Assembly: GCA_030530185.1 (NCBI GenBank) | Contig: JAUMVL010000068.1 | Coordinates: forward strand, 1 to 8,087 | Source of the DNA: Clostridia bacterium | GTDB lineage: Bacteria > Bacillota > Clostridia > Christensenellales > CAG-138 | DNA: 8,087 nucleotides | Reading direction: 5' to 3' | Shown: positions 1-5,310 of the stretch, piece by piece | Numbering within the stretch: the stretch's first letter is position 1 | Layout: every line of letters begins with the position of its first letter | Made by a program: the position numbers and the translations under genes | Notes under the pieces: generated by a model | Told to the model about the DNA's origin: nothing | Database searches by the model: none | Seen by the model: only the letters and a program-made list of their open reading frames with translations

Positions 1-395
1 ATCACTTCTTCCTCTTTGACGGCATCGCCGAGCAAGTCCAGCAGGTTGATGACGACCTGGTTGGGGTTTTGCGATTCCTTCAATGCGTCGCCGACCCTTT
101 CGTCAGACTCGCCGCCGACATACAGAAATACATCGCAAGTTGAGATGCGGACAATATCTTCCGCGGACGGCTGGAAGCTGTGCAGGTCCACGCCGGAATC
201 GAGCAGCATGGAAAGCTCGACGTCGTCGGCTTCGCTGCCCAAAATCTCGCGCGTCCAATCATAGATCGGAAAAATGGTCGTAACAACGGAAAGCGCGGTG
301 TCGGCGCGGTCTGTCATCGACGCGGGAGCTGTTGGAGCGCATGCGATGCCGAAAAGCAGCAGCAATGGTAAAATTAGGGAACATATTCTTTTCAT
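1..395 (-). CDS. znuA: Zinc ABC transporter substrate-binding lipoprotein, N-terminal part (gene continues past the left edge)
   Basis: Only the first 131 codons are in the window. The ATG at 395 follows a GGAGGA ribosome binding site at 401-406. Residues 1-19 form a lipoprotein-type signal: MKR, a Leu-rich core, then FGIAC with Cys19 as the likely lipidated residue (position -3 is Gly, so the lipobox is not perfect). The mature part begins with the typical cluster A-I motif VVTTIFPIYDW, and DLHSFQPSAED (residues 70-80) matches the family's first metal-ligand segment, with His72 as the ligand. Family knowledge: such proteins capture Zn(II), or less often Mn(II), outside the membrane and hand it to an ABC permease. 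Being downstream of a Zur-like regulator points to zinc. The ATPase and permease genes are probably beyond the left edge. The His-rich loop and the remaining ligands cannot be checked here. Confidence 0.88.
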   Translation of the reverse strand, partial: MKRICSLILPLLLLFGIACAPTAPASMTDRADTALSVVTTIFPIYDWTREILGSEADDVELSMLLDSGVDLHSFQPSAEDIVRISTCDVFLYVGGESDERVGDALKESQNPNQVVINLLDLLGDAVKEEEV

Positions 396-422
396 AACAA
401 TCCTCCGAATGAAATATTGATT

Positions 423-451
423 AGGAAATGGCTGGATTTCTTCCATTTCCT
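423..451 (-). other. Intercistronic hairpin between the small membrane protein gene and znuA
   Basis: Perfect 9-bp inverted repeat, AGGAAATGG at 423-431 and CCATTTCCT at 443-451, with an 11-nt loop. On the minus strand it begins at the stop codon of the upstream gene and lies 28 nt before the znuA start codon. No T-run follows, so it is not a standard terminator. It may act in RNA processing or differential expression within the operon; that is inference. Confidence 0.4.
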
Positions 452-741
452 CATTCGGACAAACGGACGGAAAGAGAAACAAGGGTATCAGAAAAGACGA
501 ATCGCTTGATATGATTCAAAACTGCAGCACAGAACAGCAGAATTGCAAGCAGAACAATGCGCAAGCCGACACCCGGCCCTTGCTGTAACAGCCGACGGGC
601 GGCAATGCATGCACAATACGGACAGTGAATTCCGTCGCAGTCATGGTCGACATGTAAAGCGGCATGAAACGAAGATAGGAGCAGCACAAGCACAAACCCG
701 ATGATCAGCAGACGAATCGGTTGAAAAACATGCTTGTACAT
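451..741 (-). CDS. Small membrane protein with a His/Cys metal-binding-like cluster, zinc operon
   Basis: 96 residues. The ATG at 741 follows AAAGGAGAA and lies 14 nt after the stop codon of the zur-like gene, so the two are surely co-transcribed. Two hydrophobic segments are visible, at about 11-24 and 60-76. Between them is a dense cluster, HAALHVDHDCDGIHCPYCAC (residues 26-45): His26, 30, 33 and 39 and Cys35, 40, 43 and 45. This looks suited to binding zinc on one face of the membrane. I recall similar short proteins (hydrophobic start, DHDC..xxCPxC, a VSL-rich C-terminus) beside zinc uptake genes in other Firmicutes, usually annotated as hypothetical; none has a function I can name. A role as zinc sensor, chaperone or accessory of the importer is inference from motif and location. 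Confidence 0.85.
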   Translation of the reverse strand: MYKHVFQPIRLLIIGFVLVLLLSSFHAALHVDHDCDGIHCPYCACIAARRLLQQGPGVGLRIVLLAILLFCAAVLNHIKRFVFSDTLVSLSVRLSE

Positions 742-755
742 AACGTTCTCCTTTG

Positions 756-1148
756 TTATTTTTGACAGTTTTCGCAGGTTCCGTACAGAACCGTATTCGC
801 CTTGTCGATTGCAAACCCTTCATTCTGCGCCAAACTCGTTTCGAGCAGCGCTGCGTCCGGCAGCGCCATGTGAAAGGTGCGTCCGCATTTGGTACAGGAC
901 AGGTGCAGACTGTTGCGGCATTCGTCCGCGTCTGCATATTGGTAGAACGCTTCGTGGCTCGTCCCGATCGCAACGCGCCGCACCTTTCCTTCAGCTTCGA
1001 GTGCGGCAAGGTTCCGGTAAATTGCGCTGACACTGATCCCTTCCGGCTCGAGCGCGTCGGCGATCTGCCGCGGCGACAGACTCTCGTCGTGGTGCCGCGA
1101 AAGATAGGAAAGCAGCATCTTACGCTGCCTGGTCAAATACTTTGCCAT
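756..1148 (-). CDS. zur: Fur-family zinc uptake regulator (Zur-like)
   Basis: 130 residues, a normal Fur-family length. The ATG at 1148 is chosen because GGGAGAG sits 7 nt upstream, and because any earlier in-frame start (such as TTG at 1184) would lie inside the operator and at or before the predicted transcription start. Residues 1-60 form the winged helix (TRQRKMLLSYL; recognition helix SVSAIYRNLAAL at about 40-51). The C-terminal half has the two structural zinc pairs, CTKC (85-88) and CENC (125-128). Cys77-x4-His82 resembles the Cys-x4-His arrangement of zinc-sensing Zur proteins rather than the His-rich Fur site. Expected role: with zinc bound, it represses zinc uptake genes, including its own operon, through the inverted repeat at its promoter. 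It is the first gene of the operon, followed by the His/Cys membrane protein and the znuA-like gene. PerR or Fur cannot be excluded by sequence alone, but context favours Zur. Confidence 0.88.
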   Translation of the reverse strand: MAKYLTRQRKMLLSYLSRHHDESLSPRQIADALEPEGISVSAIYRNLAALEAEGKVRRVAIGTSHEAFYQYADADECRNSLHLSCTKCGRTFHMALPDAALLETSLAQNEGFAIDKANTVLYGTCENCQK

Positions 1149-1161
1149 TCGAATTCTCTCC

Positions 1162-1190
1162 CTTAATTTGCGAACGGTTCGCAAATTAAG
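1162..1190. promoter_or_regulatory. Zur-type operator: perfect 13-3-13 inverted repeat
   Basis: Arms CTTAATTTGCGAA (1162-1174) and TTCGCAAATTAAG (1178-1190) are perfect reverse complements around CGG. The site overlaps the -10 element and predicted transcription start of the regulator gene, and its left end touches the ribosome binding site. Bound repressor would block RNA polymerase. Assigning it to Zur is inference from position and symmetry. Confidence 0.75.
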
Positions 1191-1216
1191 ATAACATGAG
1201 ATAGCTGGTTTGTCAA
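1188..1216 (-). promoter_or_regulatory. SigA-type promoter of the zinc operon
   Basis: On the minus strand TTGACA (1211-1216) is followed after exactly 17 bp by TATCTT (1188-1193). The predicted start point is near 1181, inside the operator, giving a leader of about 33 nt before the ATG at 1148. Confidence 0.75.
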
Positions 1217-1271
1217 TCCCCGATTCGGTACGGTTTCCGCAAAAAAAGAATTGCGAACCGAAACAGAAGCA

Positions 1272-1345
1272 AAATTTTCCACACTTATGGAAAATTTACG
1301 TCAAATCGGACAAAAAAGCAGGTTTGTCCGTTGCGTTCGAACGCA
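1272..1345. promoter_or_regulatory. Cluster of three inverted repeats upstream of the glycosyltransferase gene
   Basis: Three perfect inverted repeats lie in a row: AAATTTTCC/GGAAAATTT (1272-1280 and 1289-1297), CGGACAAA/TTTGTCCG (1307-1314 and 1323-1330), and the continuous 14-bp palindrome TGCGTTCGAACGCA (1332-1345). The last lies within the -35 element and spacer of the plus-strand promoter, and the second abuts its -35. They are likely protein-binding sites, but their sequences differ from one another and I recognise no known operator. Confidence 0.45.
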
Positions 1346-1359
1346 CAAACTCGTATAAT
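1331..1359 (+). promoter_or_regulatory. SigA-type promoter of the glycosyltransferase-acyltransferase operon
   Basis: TTGCGT (1331-1336), a 17-bp spacer and a consensus TATAAT (1354-1359). The start point would be near 1366, leaving a leader of about 50 nt, which contains a further 10-bp palindrome GCGTGCACGC (1373-1382). This position rules out coding use of the open frame upstream of 1417. Confidence 0.7.
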
Positions 1360-1416
1360 GGGACCATCCGGCGCGTGCACGCAAAGAGCAGATCGCAGAG
1401 CCGATATGGGGGCAAC

Positions 1417-2550
1417 ATGAACATTACCGTCGTATGTGACGTATTGGGCGAAGAGAACAACGGGACGACAATTGCCGCGATGAATCTGATTCGCGCATTG
1501 AAAGCCAAGGGACACACGGTGCGCGTACTTTGCGCCGATCGGGACCGCAGGGGGGAAGAAGGCTTTTTTGTTGTCCCGAATCTGAATGTCTGGCCGTTTA
1601 ACGGTTACGTCCGAAAGGTTGGCGTAACGCTCGCAAAACCCGACAAAAAGGTGATCGAGCAGGCGCTTGCCGGAGCGGACATTGTCCATATTATGCTGCC
1701 GTTTTCGCTTGGCGGTGCCGCGCTGAAGATCGCAAAACGGAAAAACCTTCCGGTGACGGCGGGGTTCCATTGCCAGGCAGAGAACATTACGGCATACCTC
1801 GGCATGAACAAGCTCGATTTTCTGAGCAGCCTCATTTATTTCTTTTTAGATCGGACCTTCTATCGCAAGGTTGATGCCATCCACTATCCGTCGGCGTTCA
1901 TTCGTGAGGTTTTCGAGAGCCGCATTCGCCGGAAAACGAACGGATACGTCATCTCGAACGGCGTCAATCCGTATGTGGTACGGCGCGATACTGAAAAGCC
2001 CGCAGAATGGAAGGATCGGATCGTCATTCTCACGACGGGACGGTATTCCCGCGAAAAGGCGCAGGATGTGCTGTTGCGCGCGGTGCCATATTCGAAACAC
2101 AAGGATCGGATTCAGCTTGTGCTTGCGGGGCAGGGTGTGCGCGAGGCATACTATCGGGTGCTTGCCCGAAGGCTTCCGGTCCCGCCCGTATTTCGGTTCT
2201 ATACGCGGCAGGAGATTGTAGACGTGCTGAACAGCTGCGACCTCTATGTACACACCGCGGATATGGAACTGGAGGGCATCGCGTGTCTCGAGGCCATCTC
2301 GTGCGGCAAACTGACGATTGTTTCCGATTCTCCGCTGTCCGCGACGCACAACTTTGCAATGGACCAAAGCTGCATCTTCCGGCACGGCAAGCCGAAGGAC
2401 CTTGCCCGAGTGATCGACGACTGGATCGATCATCCCGAACGGAAGCGCGCTTATGAGCAGAAGTATCTGGAGAGCGGACATGCGTTCGATCAGGCATACT
2501 GCATGGATCGGATGGAGGAAATGCTCCGGGAGGTGGCCCATGGCGCGTGA
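1417..2550 (+). CDS. GT4-family glycosyltransferase, probably glycolipid-forming
   Basis: 377 residues. The start ATG at 1417 begins the typical MNITVVCDVLGEENNGTTIA N-terminus and follows a modest GGGGG site; the open frame extends further upstream but crosses the promoter. The N-terminal Rossmann domain (about 1-190) includes the gly-rich NNGTTIAA loop, ADIVHIMLPF and the short GFHCQAE segment. The C-terminal donor domain has TTGRYSREKAQDVLLRA (206-222) and the EX7E motif, Glu284 and Glu292 in MELEGIACLEAISCG, which holds the sugar nucleotide. These fit retaining GT-B enzymes of family GT4. The overlapping acyltransferase suggests a lipid acceptor, as in diacylglycerol glucosyltransferases, but sugar and acceptor cannot be read from the sequence. 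No membrane helix is obvious, so it is probably a cytoplasmic, peripheral membrane enzyme. Confidence 0.88.
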   Translation: MNITVVCDVLGEENNGTTIAAMNLIRALKAKGHTVRVLCADRDRRGEEGFFVVPNLNVWPFNGYVRKVGVTLAKPDKKVIEQALAGADIVHIMLPFSLGGAALKIAKRKNLPVTAGFHCQAENITAYLGMNKLDFLSSLIYFFLDRTFYRKVDAIHYPSAFIREVFESRIRRKTNGYVISNGVNPYVVRRDTEKPAEWKDRIVILTTGRYSREKAQDVLLRAVPYSKHKDRIQLVLAGQGVREAYYRVLARRLPVPPVFRFYTRQEIVDVLNSCDLYVHTADMELEGIACLEAISCGKLTIVSDSPLSATHNFAMDQSCIFRHGKPKDLARVIDDWIDHPERKRAYEQKYLESGHAFDQAYCMDRMEEMLREVAHGA

Positions 2551-3352
2551 AAAAAAGACGATCTACTACCGTGATCCGGTCCACGATGACTTTGCCGGAA
2601 CGCATATCGAAACGAACGTGATCGACGGGAACTATCGGTATGCGCACGGTCCGCTTTGGCGGTTTGGAGCCAATCTGCTGTATTACGGGATTGCGCTGCC
2701 GCTCGTGTGGCTGCTGCACCGCGTGGTTGCAGGCATCCGGTTCGTCAATCGCAAAGCCCGAAAAAAGGTTCAAGGTCCCTGCTTTTTATACGGCAACCAT
2801 ACGGCGATTTTTGATGCGTACACGCCTGCGCTGCTGTCTCGTCCACGACGGGCGGCAATCCTGGCCGGTGCGGACGCGTTTTCCATCAAGGGCATTCGTA
2901 TGCTCGTGCAGATGCTCGGAGCGATTGCCATTCCGAACCGTGTGAGCGGAATGAAGCACTTTATGGACGCCGTTTCGGAATCCTTTGATCGTGGACACGA
3001 TATCGCAATCTTTCCGGAAGCGCATATTTGGCCGTATTATACCGGGGTTCGACCGTTTTCCGCAACATCCTTTTCCTATCCGGTAAAAAAGAATGCGCCC
3101 GTGATCGCATTCTTTGCCGCCTATTCCGAGCCGCGCGGCTGGGATAAGCTGCTGCACCGCAAGGCGACAACGCGCATCTATCTGTCCGATCCGATCTATC
3201 CGGATCCGACTCTTTCATACAAGGAGGCACAGCAGAAGCTGCGCGATGCAGTCTACGCGTTTATGGAACAAACCGCAAAGGAGCACAGCACCTATGCCGT
3301 GATCGACTACGTGCAGCTCCCGCCCGAGAAGGACGAACAACAATCCGCCTAA
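2540..3352 (+). CDS. PlsC-type lysophospholipid acyltransferase family protein
   Basis: 270 residues. The ATG at 2540 overlaps the last 11 bases of the glycosyltransferase gene and has a good GGGAGGTG site (2528-2535), so the two are translationally coupled. A hydrophobic stretch at about 43-60 may anchor it to the membrane. The acyltransferase HX4D motif is His87-Asp92 in NHTAIFD. IPNR (131-134) fits motif II, and IFPEAHIWPYYTG (157-169) corresponds to motif III, with EAH in place of the more usual EGT. Family knowledge: such enzymes transfer an acyl group from acyl-ACP or acyl-CoA to a lysophospholipid or a related glycerol lipid. Pairing with a GT4 enzyme suggests joint work on a membrane glycolipid, which is inference. 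The long N-terminus before the motif (about 85 residues) and the divergent motif III make it unlike a standard housekeeping PlsC. Confidence 0.87.
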   Translation: MAREKKTIYYRDPVHDDFAGTHIETNVIDGNYRYAHGPLWRFGANLLYYGIALPLVWLLHRVVAGIRFVNRKARKKVQGPCFLYGNHTAIFDAYTPALLSRPRRAAILAGADAFSIKGIRMLVQMLGAIAIPNRVSGMKHFMDAVSESFDRGHDIAIFPEAHIWPYYTGVRPFSATSFSYPVKKNAPVIAFFAAYSEPRGWDKLLHRKATTRIYLSDPIYPDPTLSYKEAQQKLRDAVYAFMEQTAKEHSTYAVIDYVQLPPEKDEQQSA

Positions 3353-3355
3353 AAC

Positions 3356-3386
3356 AAAAAGCACTTCAATGCGAAGTGCTTTTTTA
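3356..3386. terminator. Bidirectional Rho-independent terminator
   Basis: A 12-bp perfect stem, AAAAAGCACTTC (3356-3367) and GAAGTGCTTTTT (3373-3384), with a 5-nt loop. A T-run follows on the plus strand, 4 nt after the acyltransferase stop, and the A-rich left arm gives a T-run on the minus strand, so it can also end transcripts of the converging acidic small protein gene. Confidence 0.92.
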
Positions 3387-3431
3387 TATGAAAAAAAGAT
3401 TATTTATGAAAAAAGGTTTGCGGGATGCCGA

Positions 3432-3614
3432 TTACCAATCCTCATCGTCGGGATCGAAAATGTAATCGTCGTCTCCGTCAAAGGCGAGGTCCGCGGCATC
3501 GTCCAGCAGCGTGTCCTCAAAGTCTTCCTGCAGTGCTTCTTCGTAATAGGTCCGGGCGGTTGCATGCTCAATCAGATCGAGCCGACCGTCTCCGTCAAAA
3601 TCAAAGTTGATCAC
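3432..3614 (-). CDS. Very acidic 60-residue protein with an EF-hand-type loop
   Basis: A GTG start at 3614 is chosen because a perfect AAAGGAGGA lies 7 nt upstream; longer in-frame readings run into the upstream gene and lack any ribosome binding site. The protein begins MINFDFDGDGRLDLIE, whose residues 5-16 (D-F-D-G-D-G-R-L-D-L-I-E) match the calcium-loop consensus DxDxDGxxDxxE; the same pattern occurs in dockerins and VCBS/FG-GAP repeats. The rest is dominated by Asp and Glu, with a second weaker acidic segment FDGDDDYIFDPDD (45-57) and a final Trp. There is no signal peptide or membrane segment, so it should be cytoplasmic. It is too short for a whole dockerin or EF-hand pair. Function unknown; divalent-cation binding is the plausible inference. 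It ends just before the shared terminator. Confidence 0.7.
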   Translation of the reverse strand: MINFDFDGDGRLDLIEHATARTYYEEALQEDFEDTLLDDAADLAFDGDDDYIFDPDDEDW

Positions 3615-3644
3615 GGCAGTATCCTCCTTTCGTACGATGCCAAA

Positions 3645-3673
3645 AGGATAGCATAGATTCGGCACAAGAACAA
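3645..3673 (-). promoter_or_regulatory. Possible weak promoter for the acidic small protein
   Basis: TTGTTC (3668-3673), a 17-bp spacer and TATCCT (3645-3650) on the minus strand, giving a leader of about 24 nt. Both hexamers are poor matches, so transcription may instead come from the UPF0489 gene upstream. Confidence 0.35.
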
Positions 3674-3686
3674 TGAAAAAGCACGT

Positions 3687-3710
3687 AAAAAACGCGGCGA
3701 TGATGCGTTT
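3687..3710 (-). terminator. Possible weak terminator after the UPF0489 gene
   Basis: On the minus strand AAACGC (3705-3710) pairs with GCGTTT (3690-3695) over a 9-nt loop, and the T-run continues to 3687. The stem is only 6 bp, so read-through to the acidic small protein gene is likely. Confidence 0.35.
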
Positions 3711-3726
3711 AGACGGCGTTACTTTC

Positions 3727-4440
3727 TCAGATTGGCCGCATGTAGCGCAAAAAGACGGGAAGCAGTGCATCGGCCTCCTTTGGCGCATAGCGTGGAGAGA
3801 TCGCAACGGTCATAAAGTCAAACGACGTATCCGCAAGAAACGTGCGGTAATCGTCGTAAACACAAAACGGCACGATCGGCTCCGGGCCGTTTTTGCTTTC
3901 CAAAAAGCGGGAGGCAAACGAGCTGAGCCGGATTTGATCGCTCCGATCGGGCAGAAGGATCTCCTGCGGGATGTCGGGACGCGACTTGGGATTTCTGACA
4001 TTGTCGAGCCGCTCGATCCAGCGGAATGCAAGCGCAAAGAGGAGATAGTTCGCCTCATCCAGCTGCTTTTGCGCATAGTAGCGGTTCAGATCGACGCGCC
4101 GATCCGGCGGCTGGGGCAAAACGGAATTGAGCACGAACCCCGGACCGGGTTTTCCAATGCCGAGATCGCTGTGCGCATCGACGTGCGTGACCCAAAAGGG
4201 CGTGTCCAAAGATCCGTCTTTTCGGCGTGCGTCCCAAAATTGCAGCGCGCCGTCATGCGTTTCAAAGATTGTGCCGGGAACGGGGCGATCGGCGGAAAGG
4301 CCGCATTGCCGTTCCAAGAAGTCAATCACCGTATCCGACGTCCATGGCTCATGACCAAGGAGGAGCGGACGTTCCCCAAGCGCTGCCAGCGGACAGCAAT
4401 CAGCCAAAAAGAAATCCAGATCAATATCGAGTACGCGCAT
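3727..4440 (-). CDS. UPF0489 family protein, arginase-fold / peptide-arginase-like
   Basis: 237 residues. The ATG at 4440 follows GGAGGGG and lies just downstream of a strong promoter; an earlier in-frame ATG at 4470 would precede the -10 element. It opens with MRVLDIDLDFF, and THVDAHSDLG (residues 85-94) contains the D-A-H-x-D metal motif of ureohydrolases (Asp88, His90, Asp92). ETHDGALQFWD (60-70) and the C-terminal AISPRYAP are further family landmarks. From memory, UPF0489 (Pfam PF12640) includes enzymes such as OspR, which use two Mn ions to convert Arg residues in ribosomal peptides to ornithine. Most bacterial members are uncharacterised, so the substrate here is unknown. No RiPP maturase is in view. 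A small acidic protein is encoded downstream on the same strand. The family call is fairly sure; arginase activity is inference. Confidence 0.8.
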   Translation of the reverse strand: MRVLDIDLDFFLADCCPLAALGERPLLLGHEPWTSDTVIDFLERQCGLSADRPVPGTIFETHDGALQFWDARRKDGSLDTPFWVTHVDAHSDLGIGKPGPGFVLNSVLPQPPDRRVDLNRYYAQKQLDEANYLLFALAFRWIERLDNVRNPKSRPDIPQEILLPDRSDQIRLSSFASRFLESKNGPEPIVPFCVYDDYRTFLADTSFDFMTVAISPRYAPKEADALLPVFLRYMRPI

Positions 4441-4460
4441 AGCTCCCCTCCATTTTTGCC

Positions 4461-4489
4461 ATCGTACCATATGCAGGGGGAATTGTCAA
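4461..4489 (-). promoter_or_regulatory. SigA-type promoter of the UPF0489 gene
   Basis: TTGACA (4484-4489), a 17-bp spacer and TACGAT (4461-4466) on the minus strand. The predicted start lies near 4454, only about 14 nt before the start codon, leaving just room for the ribosome binding site. Confidence 0.75.
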
Positions 4490-4506
4490 AGCATGCATTT
4501 TGCCGA

Positions 4507-4535
4507 TTGCGCATACGCAAAAAGTCTGTTATACT
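4507..4535 (+). promoter_or_regulatory. SigA-type promoter of the 200-residue unknown protein gene
   Basis: TTGCGC (4507-4512), a 17-bp spacer and TATACT (4530-4535). It is divergent from the UPF0489 promoter, with the two -35 elements 17 bp apart. The -35 element is part of a small inverted repeat, TTGCG-CATA-CGCAA (4507-4520), a possible operator. Confidence 0.7.
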
Positions 4536-4563
4536 ACAACAAATCCGAAAGGCAGGAGCATCC

Positions 4564-5166
4564 ATGTTTACATTGTTTCATCGAAAAAAAGAACCGTTTT
4601 CACAGACTTCGACGGAGGAATGGAAGGATCAGTGGAGAAGTCTTGTTCCGCCGGAGTGCCGCAACGTTCCGGTTACCGTGAACGGCGAAAGCGTGATTGC
4701 ATACATTTTGGTCAACCATTTTGCCGTGATGCTGCAGGACGGCCTTTTGATGGAGGCCGCATTCTTCCCGGTGTGCGAGCATTTTCAGCGCGCTGGCTAC
4801 CATGTGATCTGGTTGATGCGCTGCACACAGGATGTATACAACGGTTATCTCAAAAAAGTCGGCGGGACGAAGAACAACAGCACCAAGTGGCTTTGGAAAA
4901 AGCCAACGACCAATTTCGGCCGTTGGATCTCCGACAACCGCGAGGCGACGATTCTTTTACAGCATACCGAGCTGCCCGCAGGCGACATTGTGACCTGTAA
5001 AACGCGCGTCCTCTCCCGTGTCACGTGGGCCACGAGCGACGATCCGTCACAGATGATTCCGCGACGGACCGAGTTTCTGACCGTCGATCTGCCTGCAACG
5101 CCAAAGGAACTGCTGCGCTGGCTGGACGGCGCCTCCCTGCGCCAGATCGCGGAGGAGAAGGAGTAG
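4564..5166 (+). CDS. Hypothetical protein, 200 residues, no recognised family
   Basis: The ATG at 4564 follows AGGAG and a good promoter at 4507-4535; the frame stays open further upstream but only through antisense of the UPF0489 gene. The protein starts with a basic segment (MFTLFHRKKE), has no signal peptide and only moderately hydrophobic stretches (about 44-70), so it is probably cytoplasmic. Visible features are a Trp-rich middle with Lys (STKWLWKKPTTNFGRW, 106-121), an apparently alpha/beta mixed fold, and a C-terminal segment PATPKELLRWLDGASLRQIAEEKE that should be helical. I do not recognise the family and assign no function. It is transcribed alone and divergently from the UPF0489 gene, which hints at no shared role beyond the shared control region. 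Confidence 0.8.
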   Translation: MFTLFHRKKEPFSQTSTEEWKDQWRSLVPPECRNVPVTVNGESVIAYILVNHFAVMLQDGLLMEAAFFPVCEHFQRAGYHVIWLMRCTQDVYNGYLKKVGGTKNNSTKWLWKKPTTNFGRWISDNREATILLQHTELPAGDIVTCKTRVLSRVTWATSDDPSQMIPRRTEFLTVDLPATPKELLRWLDGASLRQIAEEKE

Positions 5167-5196
5167 ATCCGCAACCGTGAAGCAGGATTGAATCCT

Positions 5197-5230
5197 TTAT
5201 AAGAAGCGATAGAGTATTATTATAAGAAGC
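5197..5230 (+). repeat. Short direct repeat TTATAAGAAGC, two copies
   Basis: The 11-bp sequence TTATAAGAAGC occurs at 5197-5207 and 5220-5230, 23 bp apart, in the AT-rich gap between two converging genes. A small near-palindrome, AGGATT-G-AATCCT (5184-5196), lies just before it. No function is evident. Confidence 0.5.
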
Positions 5231-5260
5231 TCAAATTCTTGATAAATAAGACATTCTTGT

Positions 5261-5294
5261 AGAGACAGGATTTATTCGTGAGTCTCTCTGTTTT
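5261..5294 (+). terminator. Possible weak terminator
   Basis: AGAGAC (5261-5266) can pair with GTCTCT (5282-5287) over a 15-nt loop, followed after CTG by TTTT. The stem is short and the loop long, so this is only a candidate for ending the plus-strand unknown gene. Confidence 0.3.
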
Positions 5295-5310
5295 ATACTA
5301 TTCGATTCAC

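Noticed and set aside
1275..1283. TTTTCCACA, resembling a DnaA box.
   Set aside because: A single site with no cluster, no dnaA or dnaN nearby; better explained as part of the inverted repeat at 1272-1297.
1210..1416. A 69-codon N-terminal extension of the glycosyltransferase.
   Set aside because: It crosses the inverted repeats and the TATAAT promoter; the GT4 fold starts at MNITVV, residue 1 from 1417.
1846..2773. Long minus-strand open frames opposite the glycosyltransferase and acyltransferase genes.
   Set aside because: They are rich in Arg, Pro, His and Ser with no domain, lie opposite well-recognised genes, and lack ribosome sites.
3615..3806. A longer reading of the acidic small protein with a signal-like hydrophobic stretch (IIAAFFTCFFIVLVPNLC).
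   Set aside because: The extension overlaps the end of the UPF0489 gene, has no suitable start with a ribosome site, and the perfect AAAGGAGGA is placed for the GTG at 3614.
3673..4563. A 297-codon N-terminal extension of the 200-residue plus-strand protein.
   Set aside because: It is antisense to the UPF0489 gene, has no ribosome site, and the real promoter (4507-4535) and AGGAG site lie just before the ATG at 4564.
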